This document shows, one piece after another, positions 7,438 through 15,026 of a DNA stretch of 64,000 nt (positions within the stretch are counted from its first letter, which is position 1; every line of letters begins with the position of its first letter). Where the stretch lies: contig NZ_JACJQA010000008.1 of assembly GCF_014696355.1 (NCBI RefSeq), positions 1-64,000 of the forward strand. The letters run 5' to 3'. This DNA is from Pseudanabaena sp. FACHB-1998. GTDB taxonomy: Bacteria; Cyanobacteriota; Cyanobacteriia; Pseudanabaenales; Pseudanabaenaceae. A program made the position numbers and the translations under genes. The notes beneath the pieces are model-generated. The model saw only the letters and a program-made list of their open reading frames with translations. It had not been told where the DNA came from and did no database searches.

Positions 7438-7852
7438 CTCTATGCGTTTAGTTCTCGATACAAATGTCTTAGTCAGCGCCATTTTATCCCCAGCGTCTAT
7501 TTCAGCCAAAATCCTAAATTGGGGAGAAGACAATGGCATTATTTTATACTCTACTGCTACTCTCACCGAAGTTTTATCTGTTTTAGGACGCTCAAAATTT
7601 TCTAAGTACATTGATCGTGACGATATTGATGGATTATCTATCCGCATCAAAACGGTATGGTTGTGTGTCGAAATTTTAAATCAAGTTCAATTATGTCGAG
7701 ATCCGAAAGATGACAAATTTATCGACTTAGCGCTAAATGGTGAAGCTTCTTATCTGATTACTGGAGACAGTGACTTGCTTGTACTGAACCCAATTCAAAA
7801 TACTTCAGTTATCAATCCACGCACTTTTTGGGATGAGATCACAAAGATTTAA
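7424..7852 (+). CDS. PIN-family toxin (COG1569 type)
   Basis: A 142-residue PIN protein of the type annotated as putative toxin-antitoxin system toxin component, PIN family. Key residues: D13 in LVLDTNVLVSAIL, E49 in LTEVLSVL, D93/D96/D97 in CRDPKDDKF and D114/D116 in ITGDSDLL. Two starts are possible. ATG at 7424 overlaps the antitoxin by 14 bases, and ATG at 7442 (MRLVLDTN) lies just after its stop; the shorter start fits the usual N-terminus better. Probably a ribonuclease made with its antitoxin from one mRNA. Confidence 0.9.
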   Translation: MMINSSMRLVLDTNVLVSAILSPASISAKILNWGEDNGIILYSTATLTEVLSVLGRSKFSKYIDRDDIDGLSIRIKTVWLCVEILNQVQLCRDPKDDKFIDLALNGEASYLITGDSDLLVLNPIQNTSVINPRTFWDEITKI

Positions 7853-7892
7853 ATTTAGAAGCTATTGCGCGATCGCTCTTATGTGGCGATCG

Positions 7893-8312
7893 CTATTTTT
7901 TGGACATCAAATTCTCAAAAGGATGACGATTTTTCCAGCGATAGGTATTAAAATCTCGAAAATCAACCGATAGAATTCGCCCATGTCCTAAATGTTCCGC
8001 CAGAATAATCAATGAAGCATCCGCCAAATCCATTGGTAGAGAACTATATTGATTCATCAATTCACCGATTCTTTTCCCATCTTGAACTTTGAGATCGAAA
8101 ACTTCAAAAGCTCCTATTTCTAAGCTATGCATAAACGTCTGTTGAGCATTTGTACCTGTACGTTTCAAGAGAATATGGCAAGCTTCTGTAATTACACACC
8201 ATGTTGTAATCAGAGGCTCATCAATCGTATCTAAAACCTCTTGAGCGAGAACATGATAATCATCACGGCGATTAATTAATGCGATCCAAAAGCCAGAATC
8301 AACGATGACCAT
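7893..8312 (-). CDS. PIN-domain toxin (third PIN family)
   Basis: A 139-residue PIN protein starting at MVIVDSGFWIALINRRDDYH. Longer frames run through the antitoxin gene and are rejected. Acidic residues: D5, E in ITEACHILL, D in MDLADASLI and D in SVDFRDF. It overlaps the upstream antitoxin by 14 bases. A decayed paralogue with the same MDMADASII and GHGRILS blocks lies at 8746-8968. Divergent in sequence from the two VapC copies at the left edge, so a separate acquisition. Confidence 0.88.
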   Translation of the reverse strand: MVIVDSGFWIALINRRDDYHVLAQEVLDTIDEPLITTWCVITEACHILLKRTGTNAQQTFMHSLEIGAFEVFDLKVQDGKRIGELMNQYSSLPMDLADASLIILAEHLGHGRILSVDFRDFNTYRWKNRHPFENLMSKK

Positions 8313-8577
8313 ATTTTTCGTTAAGACTTTCAGTGAGATATTGCTTGTAATTGACCGACAAATCAGAATCACCCTCAGCACAACCAATCAGCCCTGACTC
8401 CATTAGAAGTTGCAAAGGTTTTACAGGGGATTCTTGATGTAATTTTTCATAGTAAAGATCGATCGCCACTTTCATAATTTCAGATGCGCCTTGATTGGTA
8501 CGCTGACGAATGTAGTTAAATTTAGTAACGCGATCACGATCGAGCCTTGCATTAACTCTCATATTCTTGCCTGTCAT
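8299..8577 (-). CDS. Ribbon-helix-helix-like antitoxin
   Basis: Up to 92 residues; the internal ATG at 8562 (MRVNARLDRD) may be the real start because an operator-like palindrome covers the ATG at 8577. The opening MRVNARLDRDRVTKFNYIRQ followed by GASEIMKVAIDLYYEKL has the strand-helix-helix order of CopG/Arc-like DNA-binding antitoxins. The C-terminal half (LMESGLIGCAEGDSDLSVNY) is shared with the decayed copy at 8955-9119 and should contact the toxin. It overlaps the toxin start by 14 bases. Confidence 0.82.
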   Translation of the reverse strand: MTGKNMRVNARLDRDRVTKFNYIRQRTNQGASEIMKVAIDLYYEKLHQESPVKPLQLLMESGLIGCAEGDSDLSVNYKQYLTESLNEKYGHR

Positions 8578-8592
8578 AACTCTGTATGACAG
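8571..8592. promoter_or_regulatory. Palindromic operator over the antitoxin start
   Basis: Perfect 8-bp arms CTGTCATA and TATGACAG with a 6-base spacer. The left arm covers the ATG at 8577. This is a likely autoregulatory site for the RHH-like antitoxin and is an argument for translation starting at 8562. Confidence 0.5.
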
Positions 8593-8695
8593 TATACCTC
8601 GAAAAATTTAAAGTCATAGCTATCGAATAGTTGCTTCTAATTTAGTGATTGCCAGTGTACTAGGACAAATAACTGTAGCTATAATTTGGCGATCG

Positions 8696-8749
8696 CTAAT
8701 CTTTACCATTACTTTCAAGAAGTGTAATAAGCGCGATCGCTTGTTTTAC
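8696..8749 (-). pseudogene. Remnant of a second DUF6516-like toxin gene (C-terminus)
   Basis: The minus strand reads VKQAIALITLLESNGKD-stop, colinear with the intact C-terminus IQDAIAFLKEVGSSGKD of the gene at 6318-6725. The bases around the stop are also alike in both copies. Nothing of the rest of the gene remains: the next bases belong to the PIN pseudogene. Confidence 0.6.
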
Positions 8750-8968
8750 AAAAGAAGATTTTCAAAAGGATATTGATTATTCCATCGATAAATATTGAAA
8801 TCACGAATATCAGTGGAGAGAATGCGCCCATGCCCTAAATGCTCAGCTAAAACAATTATCGAAGCATCAGCCATATCCATCGGTAGATCACCGTACTTTT
8901 GCATCAGTATGATACTTATCACTTCGATTGCCTAAAGCCAGCCAAAATCCAGTATCAACGCTGATCAT
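8746..8968 (-). pseudogene. Decayed PIN toxin, internal deletion and frameshift
   Basis: The N-terminal piece reads MISVDTGFWLALGNRSDKYH and the C-terminal piece, in another frame, reads GDLPMDMADASIIVLAEHLG and on to the stop. Both match the intact PIN toxin at 7893-8312. About 60 codons between them, including the middle acidic residue, are missing and the frames no longer join. The overlap with the antitoxin fossil is preserved at the 5' end. Confidence 0.85.
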
Positions 8969-9119
8969 GCTTCTTGTTTAAAATTGTTTTTAAAGTTTTT
9001 TTATAGTTAGTAGATAGATTCGGATCTCCATCTGCACAACCAATAAAACCACTTTGCTTTAATAAAAAAGCTGGATCTTGTTTCTGATCTTGTAGATTTT
9101 TATAATAAGAAACGATAGT
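8955..9119 (-). pseudogene. Decayed RHH-like antitoxin, N-terminus lost
   Basis: The minus strand encodes FLLKQSGFIGCADGDPNLST and further matches to the C-terminal half of the antitoxin at 8299-8577, ending KKHDQR-stop over the start of the PIN fossil. The DNA-binding N-terminus is gone: an in-frame stop and a ParD-like reading frame lie immediately upstream. Confidence 0.8.
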
Positions 9120-9329
9120 TTAACTATCCAGCCCTTCACCCCGATCTAGTTGAGCTAAACCTTCAGTTACCTTTTGACTAGTATCTTGCAGCCATTGCTC
9201 GTAATGCTTATCTCTTTCCTCAAGCAAACGAAATGCCTCAAAAATCACCTCATCAGCAGATCCATACTTACCGCTTTTCAGCTTTTTTTGAATAAACTGT
9301 TCTTGCTCAATTTTTAAGGCAATACTTAT
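9120..9329 (-). pseudogene. ParD-like antitoxin frame without standard start or toxin
   Basis: A 69-codon frame reading IEQEQFIQKKLKSGKYGSAD, then EVIFEAFRLLEERDKHYEQW, the hallmark of ParD-type antitoxins. No ATG, GTG or TTG is in place; the first usable codon is ATA, about eight bases after AGGA, so the original ATG may have mutated. No ParE follows: the frame runs into the truncated RHH antitoxin. It may be a fossil or a gene with a rare start codon. Confidence 0.6.
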
Positions 9330-9393
9330 GATTTGTATCCTAAATCATATAATTATCAGCAATGGGCGGCGTACTATCTGGCTCAGACATAGA

Positions 9394-10176
9394 CTAAGCA
9401 TTAAGCTGGAATATAAAACTTACCTTGTCGCCTTTTCCTAAAGAAATGCGATCGCCTGCTCTTAGCTTATGTCTATTGCCAGCAGGTAAAGGCAAATTGT
9501 TGATATATGTCCCATTAGAACTACCCGTATCCTCGAAATAGAAATTACCTCCATCAAGGCGGATATCGGCATGGATTCGCGAAACTATATCTGAATCAGG
9601 AAATCCAGACACATCAATATCAGGAGGGATAATTGTATTTGGCTTGCCAATATGAACTACTGGTAAGCTTGCAGGAATTTCAATTATGAGATTTGTCTGA
9701 ACGTGAAGCAAAGAGGCGACAAACTGTTGTAGCTGTGTTTTCGCATTATTCGTCAGAGAGCCTAAGGCTACAGGCGCAGTCTCAATAGCTGGAGAAATAT
9801 TTGGCTCTACAGCGATTATTTTTTCTATGTCATCTACTTGAGGTAGATTAGGAATTTCTGATATTACATTAGCAACATCTTTTCCTTCGGTCGTCTCATC
9901 AGGGATTGGATTTGACATAGCGCTTGAAATTGGTAATACAGGAAAAACTTCGGTCGAGGACTCAGTAGTTTCAGGAATTGATACTTGACTAGAATTTATG
10001 AGATTTTCTGTGCTGAGATTTGCTCCACAGTGTCCGCAAAATTTGGCATCTGATAAAACCGTCGAATTGCAAATAGGACATAGGATGCTTTTAATAACAG
10101 GTAGCTGTGTAAAGCAAGCCTCACAGTTTACGGCTCCGTCAGGATTGAGATGCGCGCAATTAGGACAGGTGATCAT
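9394..10176 (-). CDS. Zinc-ribbon and FHA-domain protein
   Basis: A 260-residue protein starting MITCPNC at 10176; a longer frame would begin inside the hairpin at 10190-10246. Residues 1-55 carry two CxxC...CxxC zinc ribbons (CPNC/CEAC and CPIC/CGHC). A low-complexity linker rich in P, E, T and S follows. The last 95 residues form an FHA domain, with VHIGKPN, SDIVSRIHADI and the phosphothreonine-binding SSNGTYIN. FHA domains dock on phosphothreonine proteins. The gene follows VWA and response-regulator genes on the same strand. Partner proteins are unknown. Confidence 0.88.
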   Translation of the reverse strand: MITCPNCAHLNPDGAVNCEACFTQLPVIKSILCPICNSTVLSDAKFCGHCGANLSTENLINSSQVSIPETTESSTEVFPVLPISSAMSNPIPDETTEGKDVANVISEIPNLPQVDDIEKIIAVEPNISPAIETAPVALGSLTNNAKTQLQQFVASLLHVQTNLIIEIPASLPVVHIGKPNTIIPPDIDVSGFPDSDIVSRIHADIRLDGGNFYFEDTGSSNGTYINNLPLPAGNRHKLRAGDRISLGKGDKVSFIFQLNA

Positions 10177-10189
10177 ATTAATAAAAACC

Positions 10190-10246
10190 AAAACCCCAAG
10201 AAGCTGATTCGTCCACGAAGCGGGCGAATCAGCTTCTTGGGGTTTT
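10190..10246. terminator. Long hairpin between VWA and FHA genes
   Basis: Perfect 22-bp arms (AAAACCCCAAGAAGCTGATT... ) around a 13-base loop that contains CACGAAGCG. It lies 51 bases after the VWA stop and 13 bases before the FHA start, so it may terminate or attenuate transcription between them. Confidence 0.75.
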
Positions 10247-10297
10247 ATATTTAATTATGCCGACCTACTTAGTATAGATTGCCAACAATATAAAAAA

Positions 10298-11575
10298 CTA
10301 TGGATCTATGGACGATTGCAATATAGTTTTGGAGGCAATTCGGGTTTGTTTGCGCTCAGCTTCGCTTAGTGTTGTGCCAGTTTGTAAGCGGGTCGCATTA
10401 TTTTGCAAAATAGTTGAAGCATTGAGATCTCCCATTTGCAGAGCCGTGTTTGCTGCTGACTGCAACATTGTCGCCGCACCTGCGCGATCGCCTTGTTGGA
10501 GTTTTTGTTCAGCAAGCTGGGTTTGACGATATTTAGCTAGAGCTAGTAAATAATTTTGTACCTGCGGATCAGGATTAGGCTGATAGTCTTGAATAAAATC
10601 AGCCGAAATTTCCACTAGTGAGGAAAGTGTATTTATTTGCGCTTGGGATGGAATGTCATAGCGAACTTGAGCCGTTAAAAGTGGTATCTCTAAGCTATCT
10701 GGATAATGAGTTAGATAATTAGTGGGGTTGATGTAGAGATTGCATAATATGACTCTCTCTACATCAGTCATCAGATCTCCCAATCTGACGATAATTGCAT
10801 CCCCTTCAATTTGATAAGGTAGCTCAATCGTATCGGGCGCAACTTGGGCGATCGGCTTTAATTCGGCGAGCCTGACATGGGGCGCTAACTGTAATATCAA
10901 ATGGGCATTGGTTAACCCGATCGCTTGAACCCGCTTTAATAGCTTTTGAAATTCTTCACTTGCCGCATTAGGAGATGGGATATAAGCCATAGAACCGCCA
11001 CCCGCATCAGCGATGCGCTCTAACACATCTTGATTCCAGTTATCGCCAAAACCAAGACTATGCAAAGTCATGTTGTATTCAGTAGCTAGACGCGAAAACT
11101 GAATACAACGCTCATTATCTCCATGCTCATTTTCGCCATCAGTTAGCACAAAGATTTGGCTAACAGTGCCATCTTTGCCTTTACTGGTTTCCTGTAAGCC
11201 CAGCTTGATGCCATCGTCAATACAAGTTCCCCCCGAAGCCCTGAGAGATTGTATTTTTTCTTTGATTGATTCAAGGCGATCTATAGGTTGATTTTCTACA
11301 ACGACCTTCGCTTTGTGATCAAAGCCAATCACGCTAATCCGATCTTGGGGATACATTTGATCCACAAGATCGCGAGCCGCTCTTTTGACATTATCAAGGG
11401 GTTGCCCTCCCATAGATCCGCTATGGTCTAGCACTAGACATAGGTTGAGAGGGGCATTATTGCTATTGTTAGCACTAGCATTAGCCGATACGGCGATCGC
11501 TAGTTGCCGCTGACTACTGCTTTGATTGCCATCAAGGTGGCGATCGCTTAGCTTACAGGTCAGATTTACGCTCAT
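10298..11575 (-). CDS. VWA-domain protein with helical C-terminus
   Basis: A 425-residue cytoplasmic protein without signal peptide. Residues 42-215 form a von Willebrand A domain with a complete metal-ion-dependent adhesion site: DHSGSM (D50-x-S-x-S), T in GGTCIDDG and D in VLTDGENEHG. The middle is beta-rich (residues 220-330). The last 80 residues form a helical hairpin region (KYRQTQLAEQKLQQGDRAGA) like TPR-type tails. The start codon directly follows the stop of the response-regulator gene, so the two are co-translated. Proteins of this build often scaffold signalling complexes; function otherwise unknown. Confidence 0.88.
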   Translation of the reverse strand: MSVNLTCKLSDRHLDGNQSSSQRQLAIAVSANASANNSNNAPLNLCLVLDHSGSMGGQPLDNVKRAARDLVDQMYPQDRISVIGFDHKAKVVVENQPIDRLESIKEKIQSLRASGGTCIDDGIKLGLQETSKGKDGTVSQIFVLTDGENEHGDNERCIQFSRLATEYNMTLHSLGFGDNWNQDVLERIADAGGGSMAYIPSPNAASEEFQKLLKRVQAIGLTNAHLILQLAPHVRLAELKPIAQVAPDTIELPYQIEGDAIIVRLGDLMTDVERVILCNLYINPTNYLTHYPDSLEIPLLTAQVRYDIPSQAQINTLSSLVEISADFIQDYQPNPDPQVQNYLLALAKYRQTQLAEQKLQQGDRAGAATMLQSAANTALQMGDLNASTILQNNATRLQTGTTLSEAERKQTRIASKTILQSSIDP

Positions 11576-11959
11576 TTAAGCTTCTATTCCAAGTATTTCG
11601 CAGGACTTTTCGAGGATTTCATCGGGATCAAAGGGCTTTGTCATATAAATATCAGCCCCAACATCCTTACCCCGACTGCGGTCAAATTCTTGTCCCTTAG
11701 CTGTGAGCATGATGATGTATACATCAGTCATGCCAAGTTCAGTCTTGACCTTTTTGCAGACATCATACCCGTTCATTTTGGGCATCATTACGTCTAAGAA
11801 TACTAAGTTAGGTTTTTCACGCAGAATAGCTTCTAACGCTTCTTCTCCATTAGTTGCTGTTAGTAACTCTACGTCATGATCTTCTAACTCTTCTAATGTT
11901 TGCTCTAATAGCAAACGGATGTGAGGCTCATCATCAACAATTAATAGCTTTTTGGACAT
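11576..11959 (-). CDS. CheY-like single-domain response regulator
   Basis: A 127-residue receiver domain with no output domain, starting MSKKLLIVDDEPHIRLLLEQ. Phosphoacceptor Asp is in VFLDVMMPKMNGYDV; acidic pair DDE near the start, Thr in IMLTAKG and Lys in MTKPFDPDE complete the site. An extra eight-residue N-terminus is possible but lacks support. The stop abuts the ATG of the VWA gene with no spacer. A 209-base gap with two hairpins separates it from the cyclase gene upstream, which may be its signalling partner. Confidence 0.95.
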   Translation of the reverse strand: MSKKLLIVDDEPHIRLLLEQTLEELEDHDVELLTATNGEEALEAILREKPNLVFLDVMMPKMNGYDVCKKVKTELGMTDVYIIMLTAKGQEFDRSRGKDVGADIYMTKPFDPDEILEKSCEILGIEA

Positions 11960-12033
11960 CTTAAAGACTATGAGGTTTCTCAAAACTAATGTATCACTTA
12001 CAGAGCTTTGCGCTCAAAAAAGTAATAAAACCC

Positions 12034-12074
12034 TGTAATGCCTAAAAATGGCACTGCCATTTTTGGGCATTACA
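12034..12074. repeat. Palindrome, 19-bp arms
   Basis: Imperfect only at one base; the stem contains AAAAATGGCA-C-TGCCATTTTT. It lies in the gap between the cyclase and response-regulator genes, 20 bases after a dispersed motif TACAGAGCTTTGCGCT (11999-12014). Confidence 0.8.
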
Positions 12075-12108
12075 CAGTTTGTTTTTATTTTATACATTTT
12101 GTACTTTC

Positions 12109-12153
12109 AAAGCCTAGTAATGGCAGCGTGAAGCGCCGCTATTACTAGGCTTT
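12109..12153 (-). terminator. Terminator of the cyclase gene
   Basis: Arms AAAGCCTAGTAATGGCAGCG and their complement around GTGAAG, starting 15 bases after the cyclase stop. The inner part is a variant of the GC-rich core found in many hairpins of this window. Confidence 0.75.
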
Positions 12154-12168
12154 AAATAGCCCTGAAAC

Positions 12169-13680
12169 TTACTCATAAATCACTTCAAAGATTTCAACTA
12201 ACTTTTTCTTGCCCTTTACTGGCAAAGTTCCAAATTCTTTGAACTGAAAACTGTCCTGCGTCGCTTCATATACGCTTCTTGTTACCAAAATTTGTCCGCC
12301 TTGGGCTAAGCCTTGCAAACGTGATGCAATATTCATCTCGTCTCCGATCGCCGTATAGTCCATATGTTGAGGCGAACCAACATTTCCAACGATCACATCG
12401 CCTGAACTAATGCCAATTCCTGTAATGAAGTTGCCGCGAATCCACTCTACAGGCATCTCTTTGAGTCGCTTTTGCATATTGATCGCCGCCGCGATCGCAC
12501 AGTACTCACGATTAGCGATCGCCGAAGGCGCACCAAACATTGCCACAATCATATCGCCAACAAATTTATTAACAGTTCCTTGGTGATTAAAAATCACCTC
12601 TACCATTTGGGTGAAATATTCATTTAAATAAGAAACCAGCCGCTCTGGTTCTAACTCTTCACACTTAGTTGTGAAATTGCGAATATCCGAAAATAGCATC
12701 GCAATTTGGCGCTTACTCGTCGTAAGGGACACTTCACCTTTGGCGCTGATGACAGCCTCAGCTACCTGTGGCGATAAATATCGTTCTAAATTATTCTTAA
12801 TTCTCTCTTCGCGCAGTTTGCTTTCGTGGAGAATCGCATTCTCAATAGCTCCCGATGCTTGGGTAACCAATGCTGTAAACAGTTTAAGGTCTTGAGAAGT
12901 ATAGTTAATCTGTTCTGAATTGCTAATATTTACTACGCCTAAAGTTTTGTTTTTAGTGAGAATTGGGACGCAGATTAAGGCATAACAATCATTCTCGTTG
13001 AATATATAGCGTGGGTCTTGAGTGACATCATTCACCAATTCTGGCTTCCCAGTGTTAAATACATGCCCTGCGATACCCTGATTGGATGAGAATTTTAAAT
13101 CCTGAATTTTTTCTGCTGTCCCCTTAGCAGAGATGATCTCCAAGCAATTGCTCAATTCATTATTAAGCATTACCGAAGCACTCGTAGATTTAATGAGTCT
13201 ACTCGCTTCTTCAATTACAAGGGTAGAAATCTCTTTGACATCTAAGCAGTTCGACATTTTGCCAGAAATTGTATAGAGAAGGCTAATTTCTCGATATTTA
13301 TCCAACGCATCAGCCGCCAAAGTTTTTCTTTCAAATTCTCGATCCGCTAAATAGCTTAAAAAATTAGCGACTTGCTCAACCTGTTCTATTCCTGTCACCC
13401 ATCCTAAAATTTCTTCACCTAGCAAAATCGGCGCTTTTAGCAATTGTTGATTTACATTGTCTTGCTCATTGCTTTGCTCATTTTGATCGCCTTGCGATGA
13501 ATAGCTCTTAAAATTTTCGCTTGAACTGCGATCGATAGATTTTGCTCCAAGATCATCTACTAAAGTCTTGCCTGAATGATCCTGAATCATTATTGGAGAA
13601 CTGGTGGGGGTAACTAATCCTCGCAATAGAGATAAAACTTCACCCTTGAGAATTATCTTTTTCAGGTTGACAGGTGGCAT
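12169..13680 (-). CDS. GAF-domain class III adenylate/guanylate cyclase
   Basis: A 503-residue protein. Residues about 130-290 form a GAF domain (LVIEEASRLIKSTSASVMLN, then GIAGHVFNTGKPE). Residues 300-503 form a class III cyclase domain. Metal-binding Asp residues are in LFSDIRNFTT and VGDMIVAMFG, the purine-selecting Lys in NKFVGD and Asp in MDYTAIGDEMN, and the transition-state Asn/Arg in NIASRL. These residues predict adenylate rather than guanylate cyclase. The N-terminal 125 residues resemble the input part found in other cyanobacterial GAF cyclases. Lies upstream of the response regulator and VWA genes; GAF ligand unknown. Confidence 0.93.
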   Translation of the reverse strand: MPPVNLKKIILKGEVLSLLRGLVTPTSSPIMIQDHSGKTLVDDLGAKSIDRSSSENFKSYSSQGDQNEQSNEQDNVNQQLLKAPILLGEEILGWVTGIEQVEQVANFLSYLADREFERKTLAADALDKYREISLLYTISGKMSNCLDVKEISTLVIEEASRLIKSTSASVMLNNELSNCLEIISAKGTAEKIQDLKFSSNQGIAGHVFNTGKPELVNDVTQDPRYIFNENDCYALICVPILTKNKTLGVVNISNSEQINYTSQDLKLFTALVTQASGAIENAILHESKLREERIKNNLERYLSPQVAEAVISAKGEVSLTTSKRQIAMLFSDIRNFTTKCEELEPERLVSYLNEYFTQMVEVIFNHQGTVNKFVGDMIVAMFGAPSAIANREYCAIAAAINMQKRLKEMPVEWIRGNFITGIGISSGDVIVGNVGSPQHMDYTAIGDEMNIASRLQGLAQGGQILVTRSVYEATQDSFQFKEFGTLPVKGKKKLVEIFEVIYE

Positions 13681-14081
13681 AGATTAAAAATTTTATAGAT
13701 GTAAGGGGGGATGGTTAGCTCAGATTACATGGCGATCATCTTACTATCATAATTACTAACTCAACAGAATCAAACGCCATAATGCTTATAGCATTTTTGT
13801 CAATTAAAAACTCAAAATGGCGCAGCTAAGTGCTTGTACAAAATAAATTACCAAAACCTGTAAAGTTTCGCCCCTTAGGGGCGAAACTTTACAGGTTTTG
13901 GTTTCTAATTAATTATGCTTAGTTACTTATTTTTAGTTTTAGCTACTTAATTACGGGAAAATGAGTAGTTGCTTAAGTTAAATAGCTGAATTTTAATTGC
14001 TAATCTTGTTATTGAGCTTACCTTTGCTAGACTGAGAGTAACTCGTGAGACATACTACATAAGGAATCGGGTAAGTTTAAT
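13681..14081. other. Divergent intergenic region
   Basis: No gene is visible in these 401 bases. They separate the cyclase gene (minus) from the VWA gene (plus) and must hold both promoters. The only structure is the long palindrome at 13850-13902. Confidence 0.7.
13850..13902. repeat. Palindrome with 25-bp perfect arms
   Basis: Reads ACCAAAACCTGTAAAGTTTC..., pairing through a TTA loop. It sits in a divergent promoter region, where a terminator is not needed, which favours a mobile or regulatory role. Outer bases CCAAAACC match the arms of the MITE-like elements at 16441 and 50636. Confidence 0.85.
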
Positions 14082-14972
14082 ATGCCTTACTCAGCAGAGA
14101 TCAGTCGTCGTCAGCCCAGTTGCTTTCTCTTTCTCATCGATCAATCTGGATCTATGGCAGATGCATTTTCTATTGACAGTGCTAGTAAAGGAACGTCAAA
14201 AGGGGCGAATGAAAGTCTACATAAAACCAATGAAGCTATCCAAAAAGCACAGGCTGTTGCCGATGCTGTAAATCGCCTGCTGGATTCACTCGGTCAAAGA
14301 TGCGTTAAAGGCAATGAAATTTACGATTACTTTGATGTTGGCGTAATTGGTTATAACAGTGAGGTGTCTTCCGCACTCAATGGGATTGCTGGAGAACACG
14401 CGATCGCCCCAATTGGCAAGATCTATGAAAATCCTACTGAATTAGAGAAACGCGCTCAAAAACTGCCCGATGGAATGGGTGGGCTAGTCGAAGTTTATAA
14501 TGACTTCCCGATCTGGTTTAAGCCTGTTGCTAGTGGTGGAACCGCAATGTGTAGCGTATTTGCGCTAGCAAGAATTCTATTGGAGGAATGGATTGAAAAG
14601 CATCCTAATAGTTATCCTCCAACTATTATCAATATTACTGATGGTGAGTCTACGGATGGAGATCCGACAGAAGAAGCAATTAATTTAAAAAAATTGAGTA
14701 CTTCCGATGGTTCTGTTCTCCTGTATAACATTCATCTATCCGCCGAGCATACTCAGCCTGTATCTTTTCCTAATACGCCCGATGTGTTGAGTGATCCCTA
14801 TGCGCGACTCATGTTTGAGTTGTCCAGTCCTCTACCCTATGCGGCTCAAAAGGCGGCGGAAAAGGAAGGGTATAAGATTGCTCCTGATGCTAGAGCTTTT
14901 ATGTTTAATGCTGATCCCGTCAAATTGATTCAATTTCTTGATATTGGCACTCGCACCGAAAATTTACGCTAG
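14082..14972 (+). CDS. VWA-domain protein (TerY-like)
   Basis: A 296-residue cytoplasmic VWA protein. The metal site is complete: DQSGSM at residues 20-25, T in SGGTAMCSVF and D in NITDGESTDG. An insertion (FSIDSASKGTSKGANESLHK) follows the first motif. The build resembles VWA proteins encoded beside FHA, PP2C and kinase genes in tellurium-resistance-like signalling clusters. Here the neighbours across the divergent promoter are a cyclase, a receiver, another VWA and an FHA protein, so joint action is plausible. The stop is 6 bases from the convergent terminator. Confidence 0.88.
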   Translation: MPYSAEISRRQPSCFLFLIDQSGSMADAFSIDSASKGTSKGANESLHKTNEAIQKAQAVADAVNRLLDSLGQRCVKGNEIYDYFDVGVIGYNSEVSSALNGIAGEHAIAPIGKIYENPTELEKRAQKLPDGMGGLVEVYNDFPIWFKPVASGGTAMCSVFALARILLEEWIEKHPNSYPPTIINITDGESTDGDPTEEAINLKKLSTSDGSVLLYNIHLSAEHTQPVSFPNTPDVLSDPYARLMFELSSPLPYAAQKAAEKEGYKIAPDARAFMFNADPVKLIQFLDIGTRTENLR

Positions 14973-14978
14973 GCGCAT

Positions 14979-15026
14979 AATCAAAAAGTGGCGAGGTTGT
15001 TTCAACAACCTCGCCACTTTTTGATT
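14979..15026. terminator. Bidirectional terminator between VWA gene and rlpA
   Basis: Perfect 23-bp arms (AATCAAAAAGTGGCGAGGTT...) with a TC loop. It starts six bases after the VWA stop and ends at the base before the rlpA stop codon, with A- and T-runs on the two sides. Confidence 0.9.
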
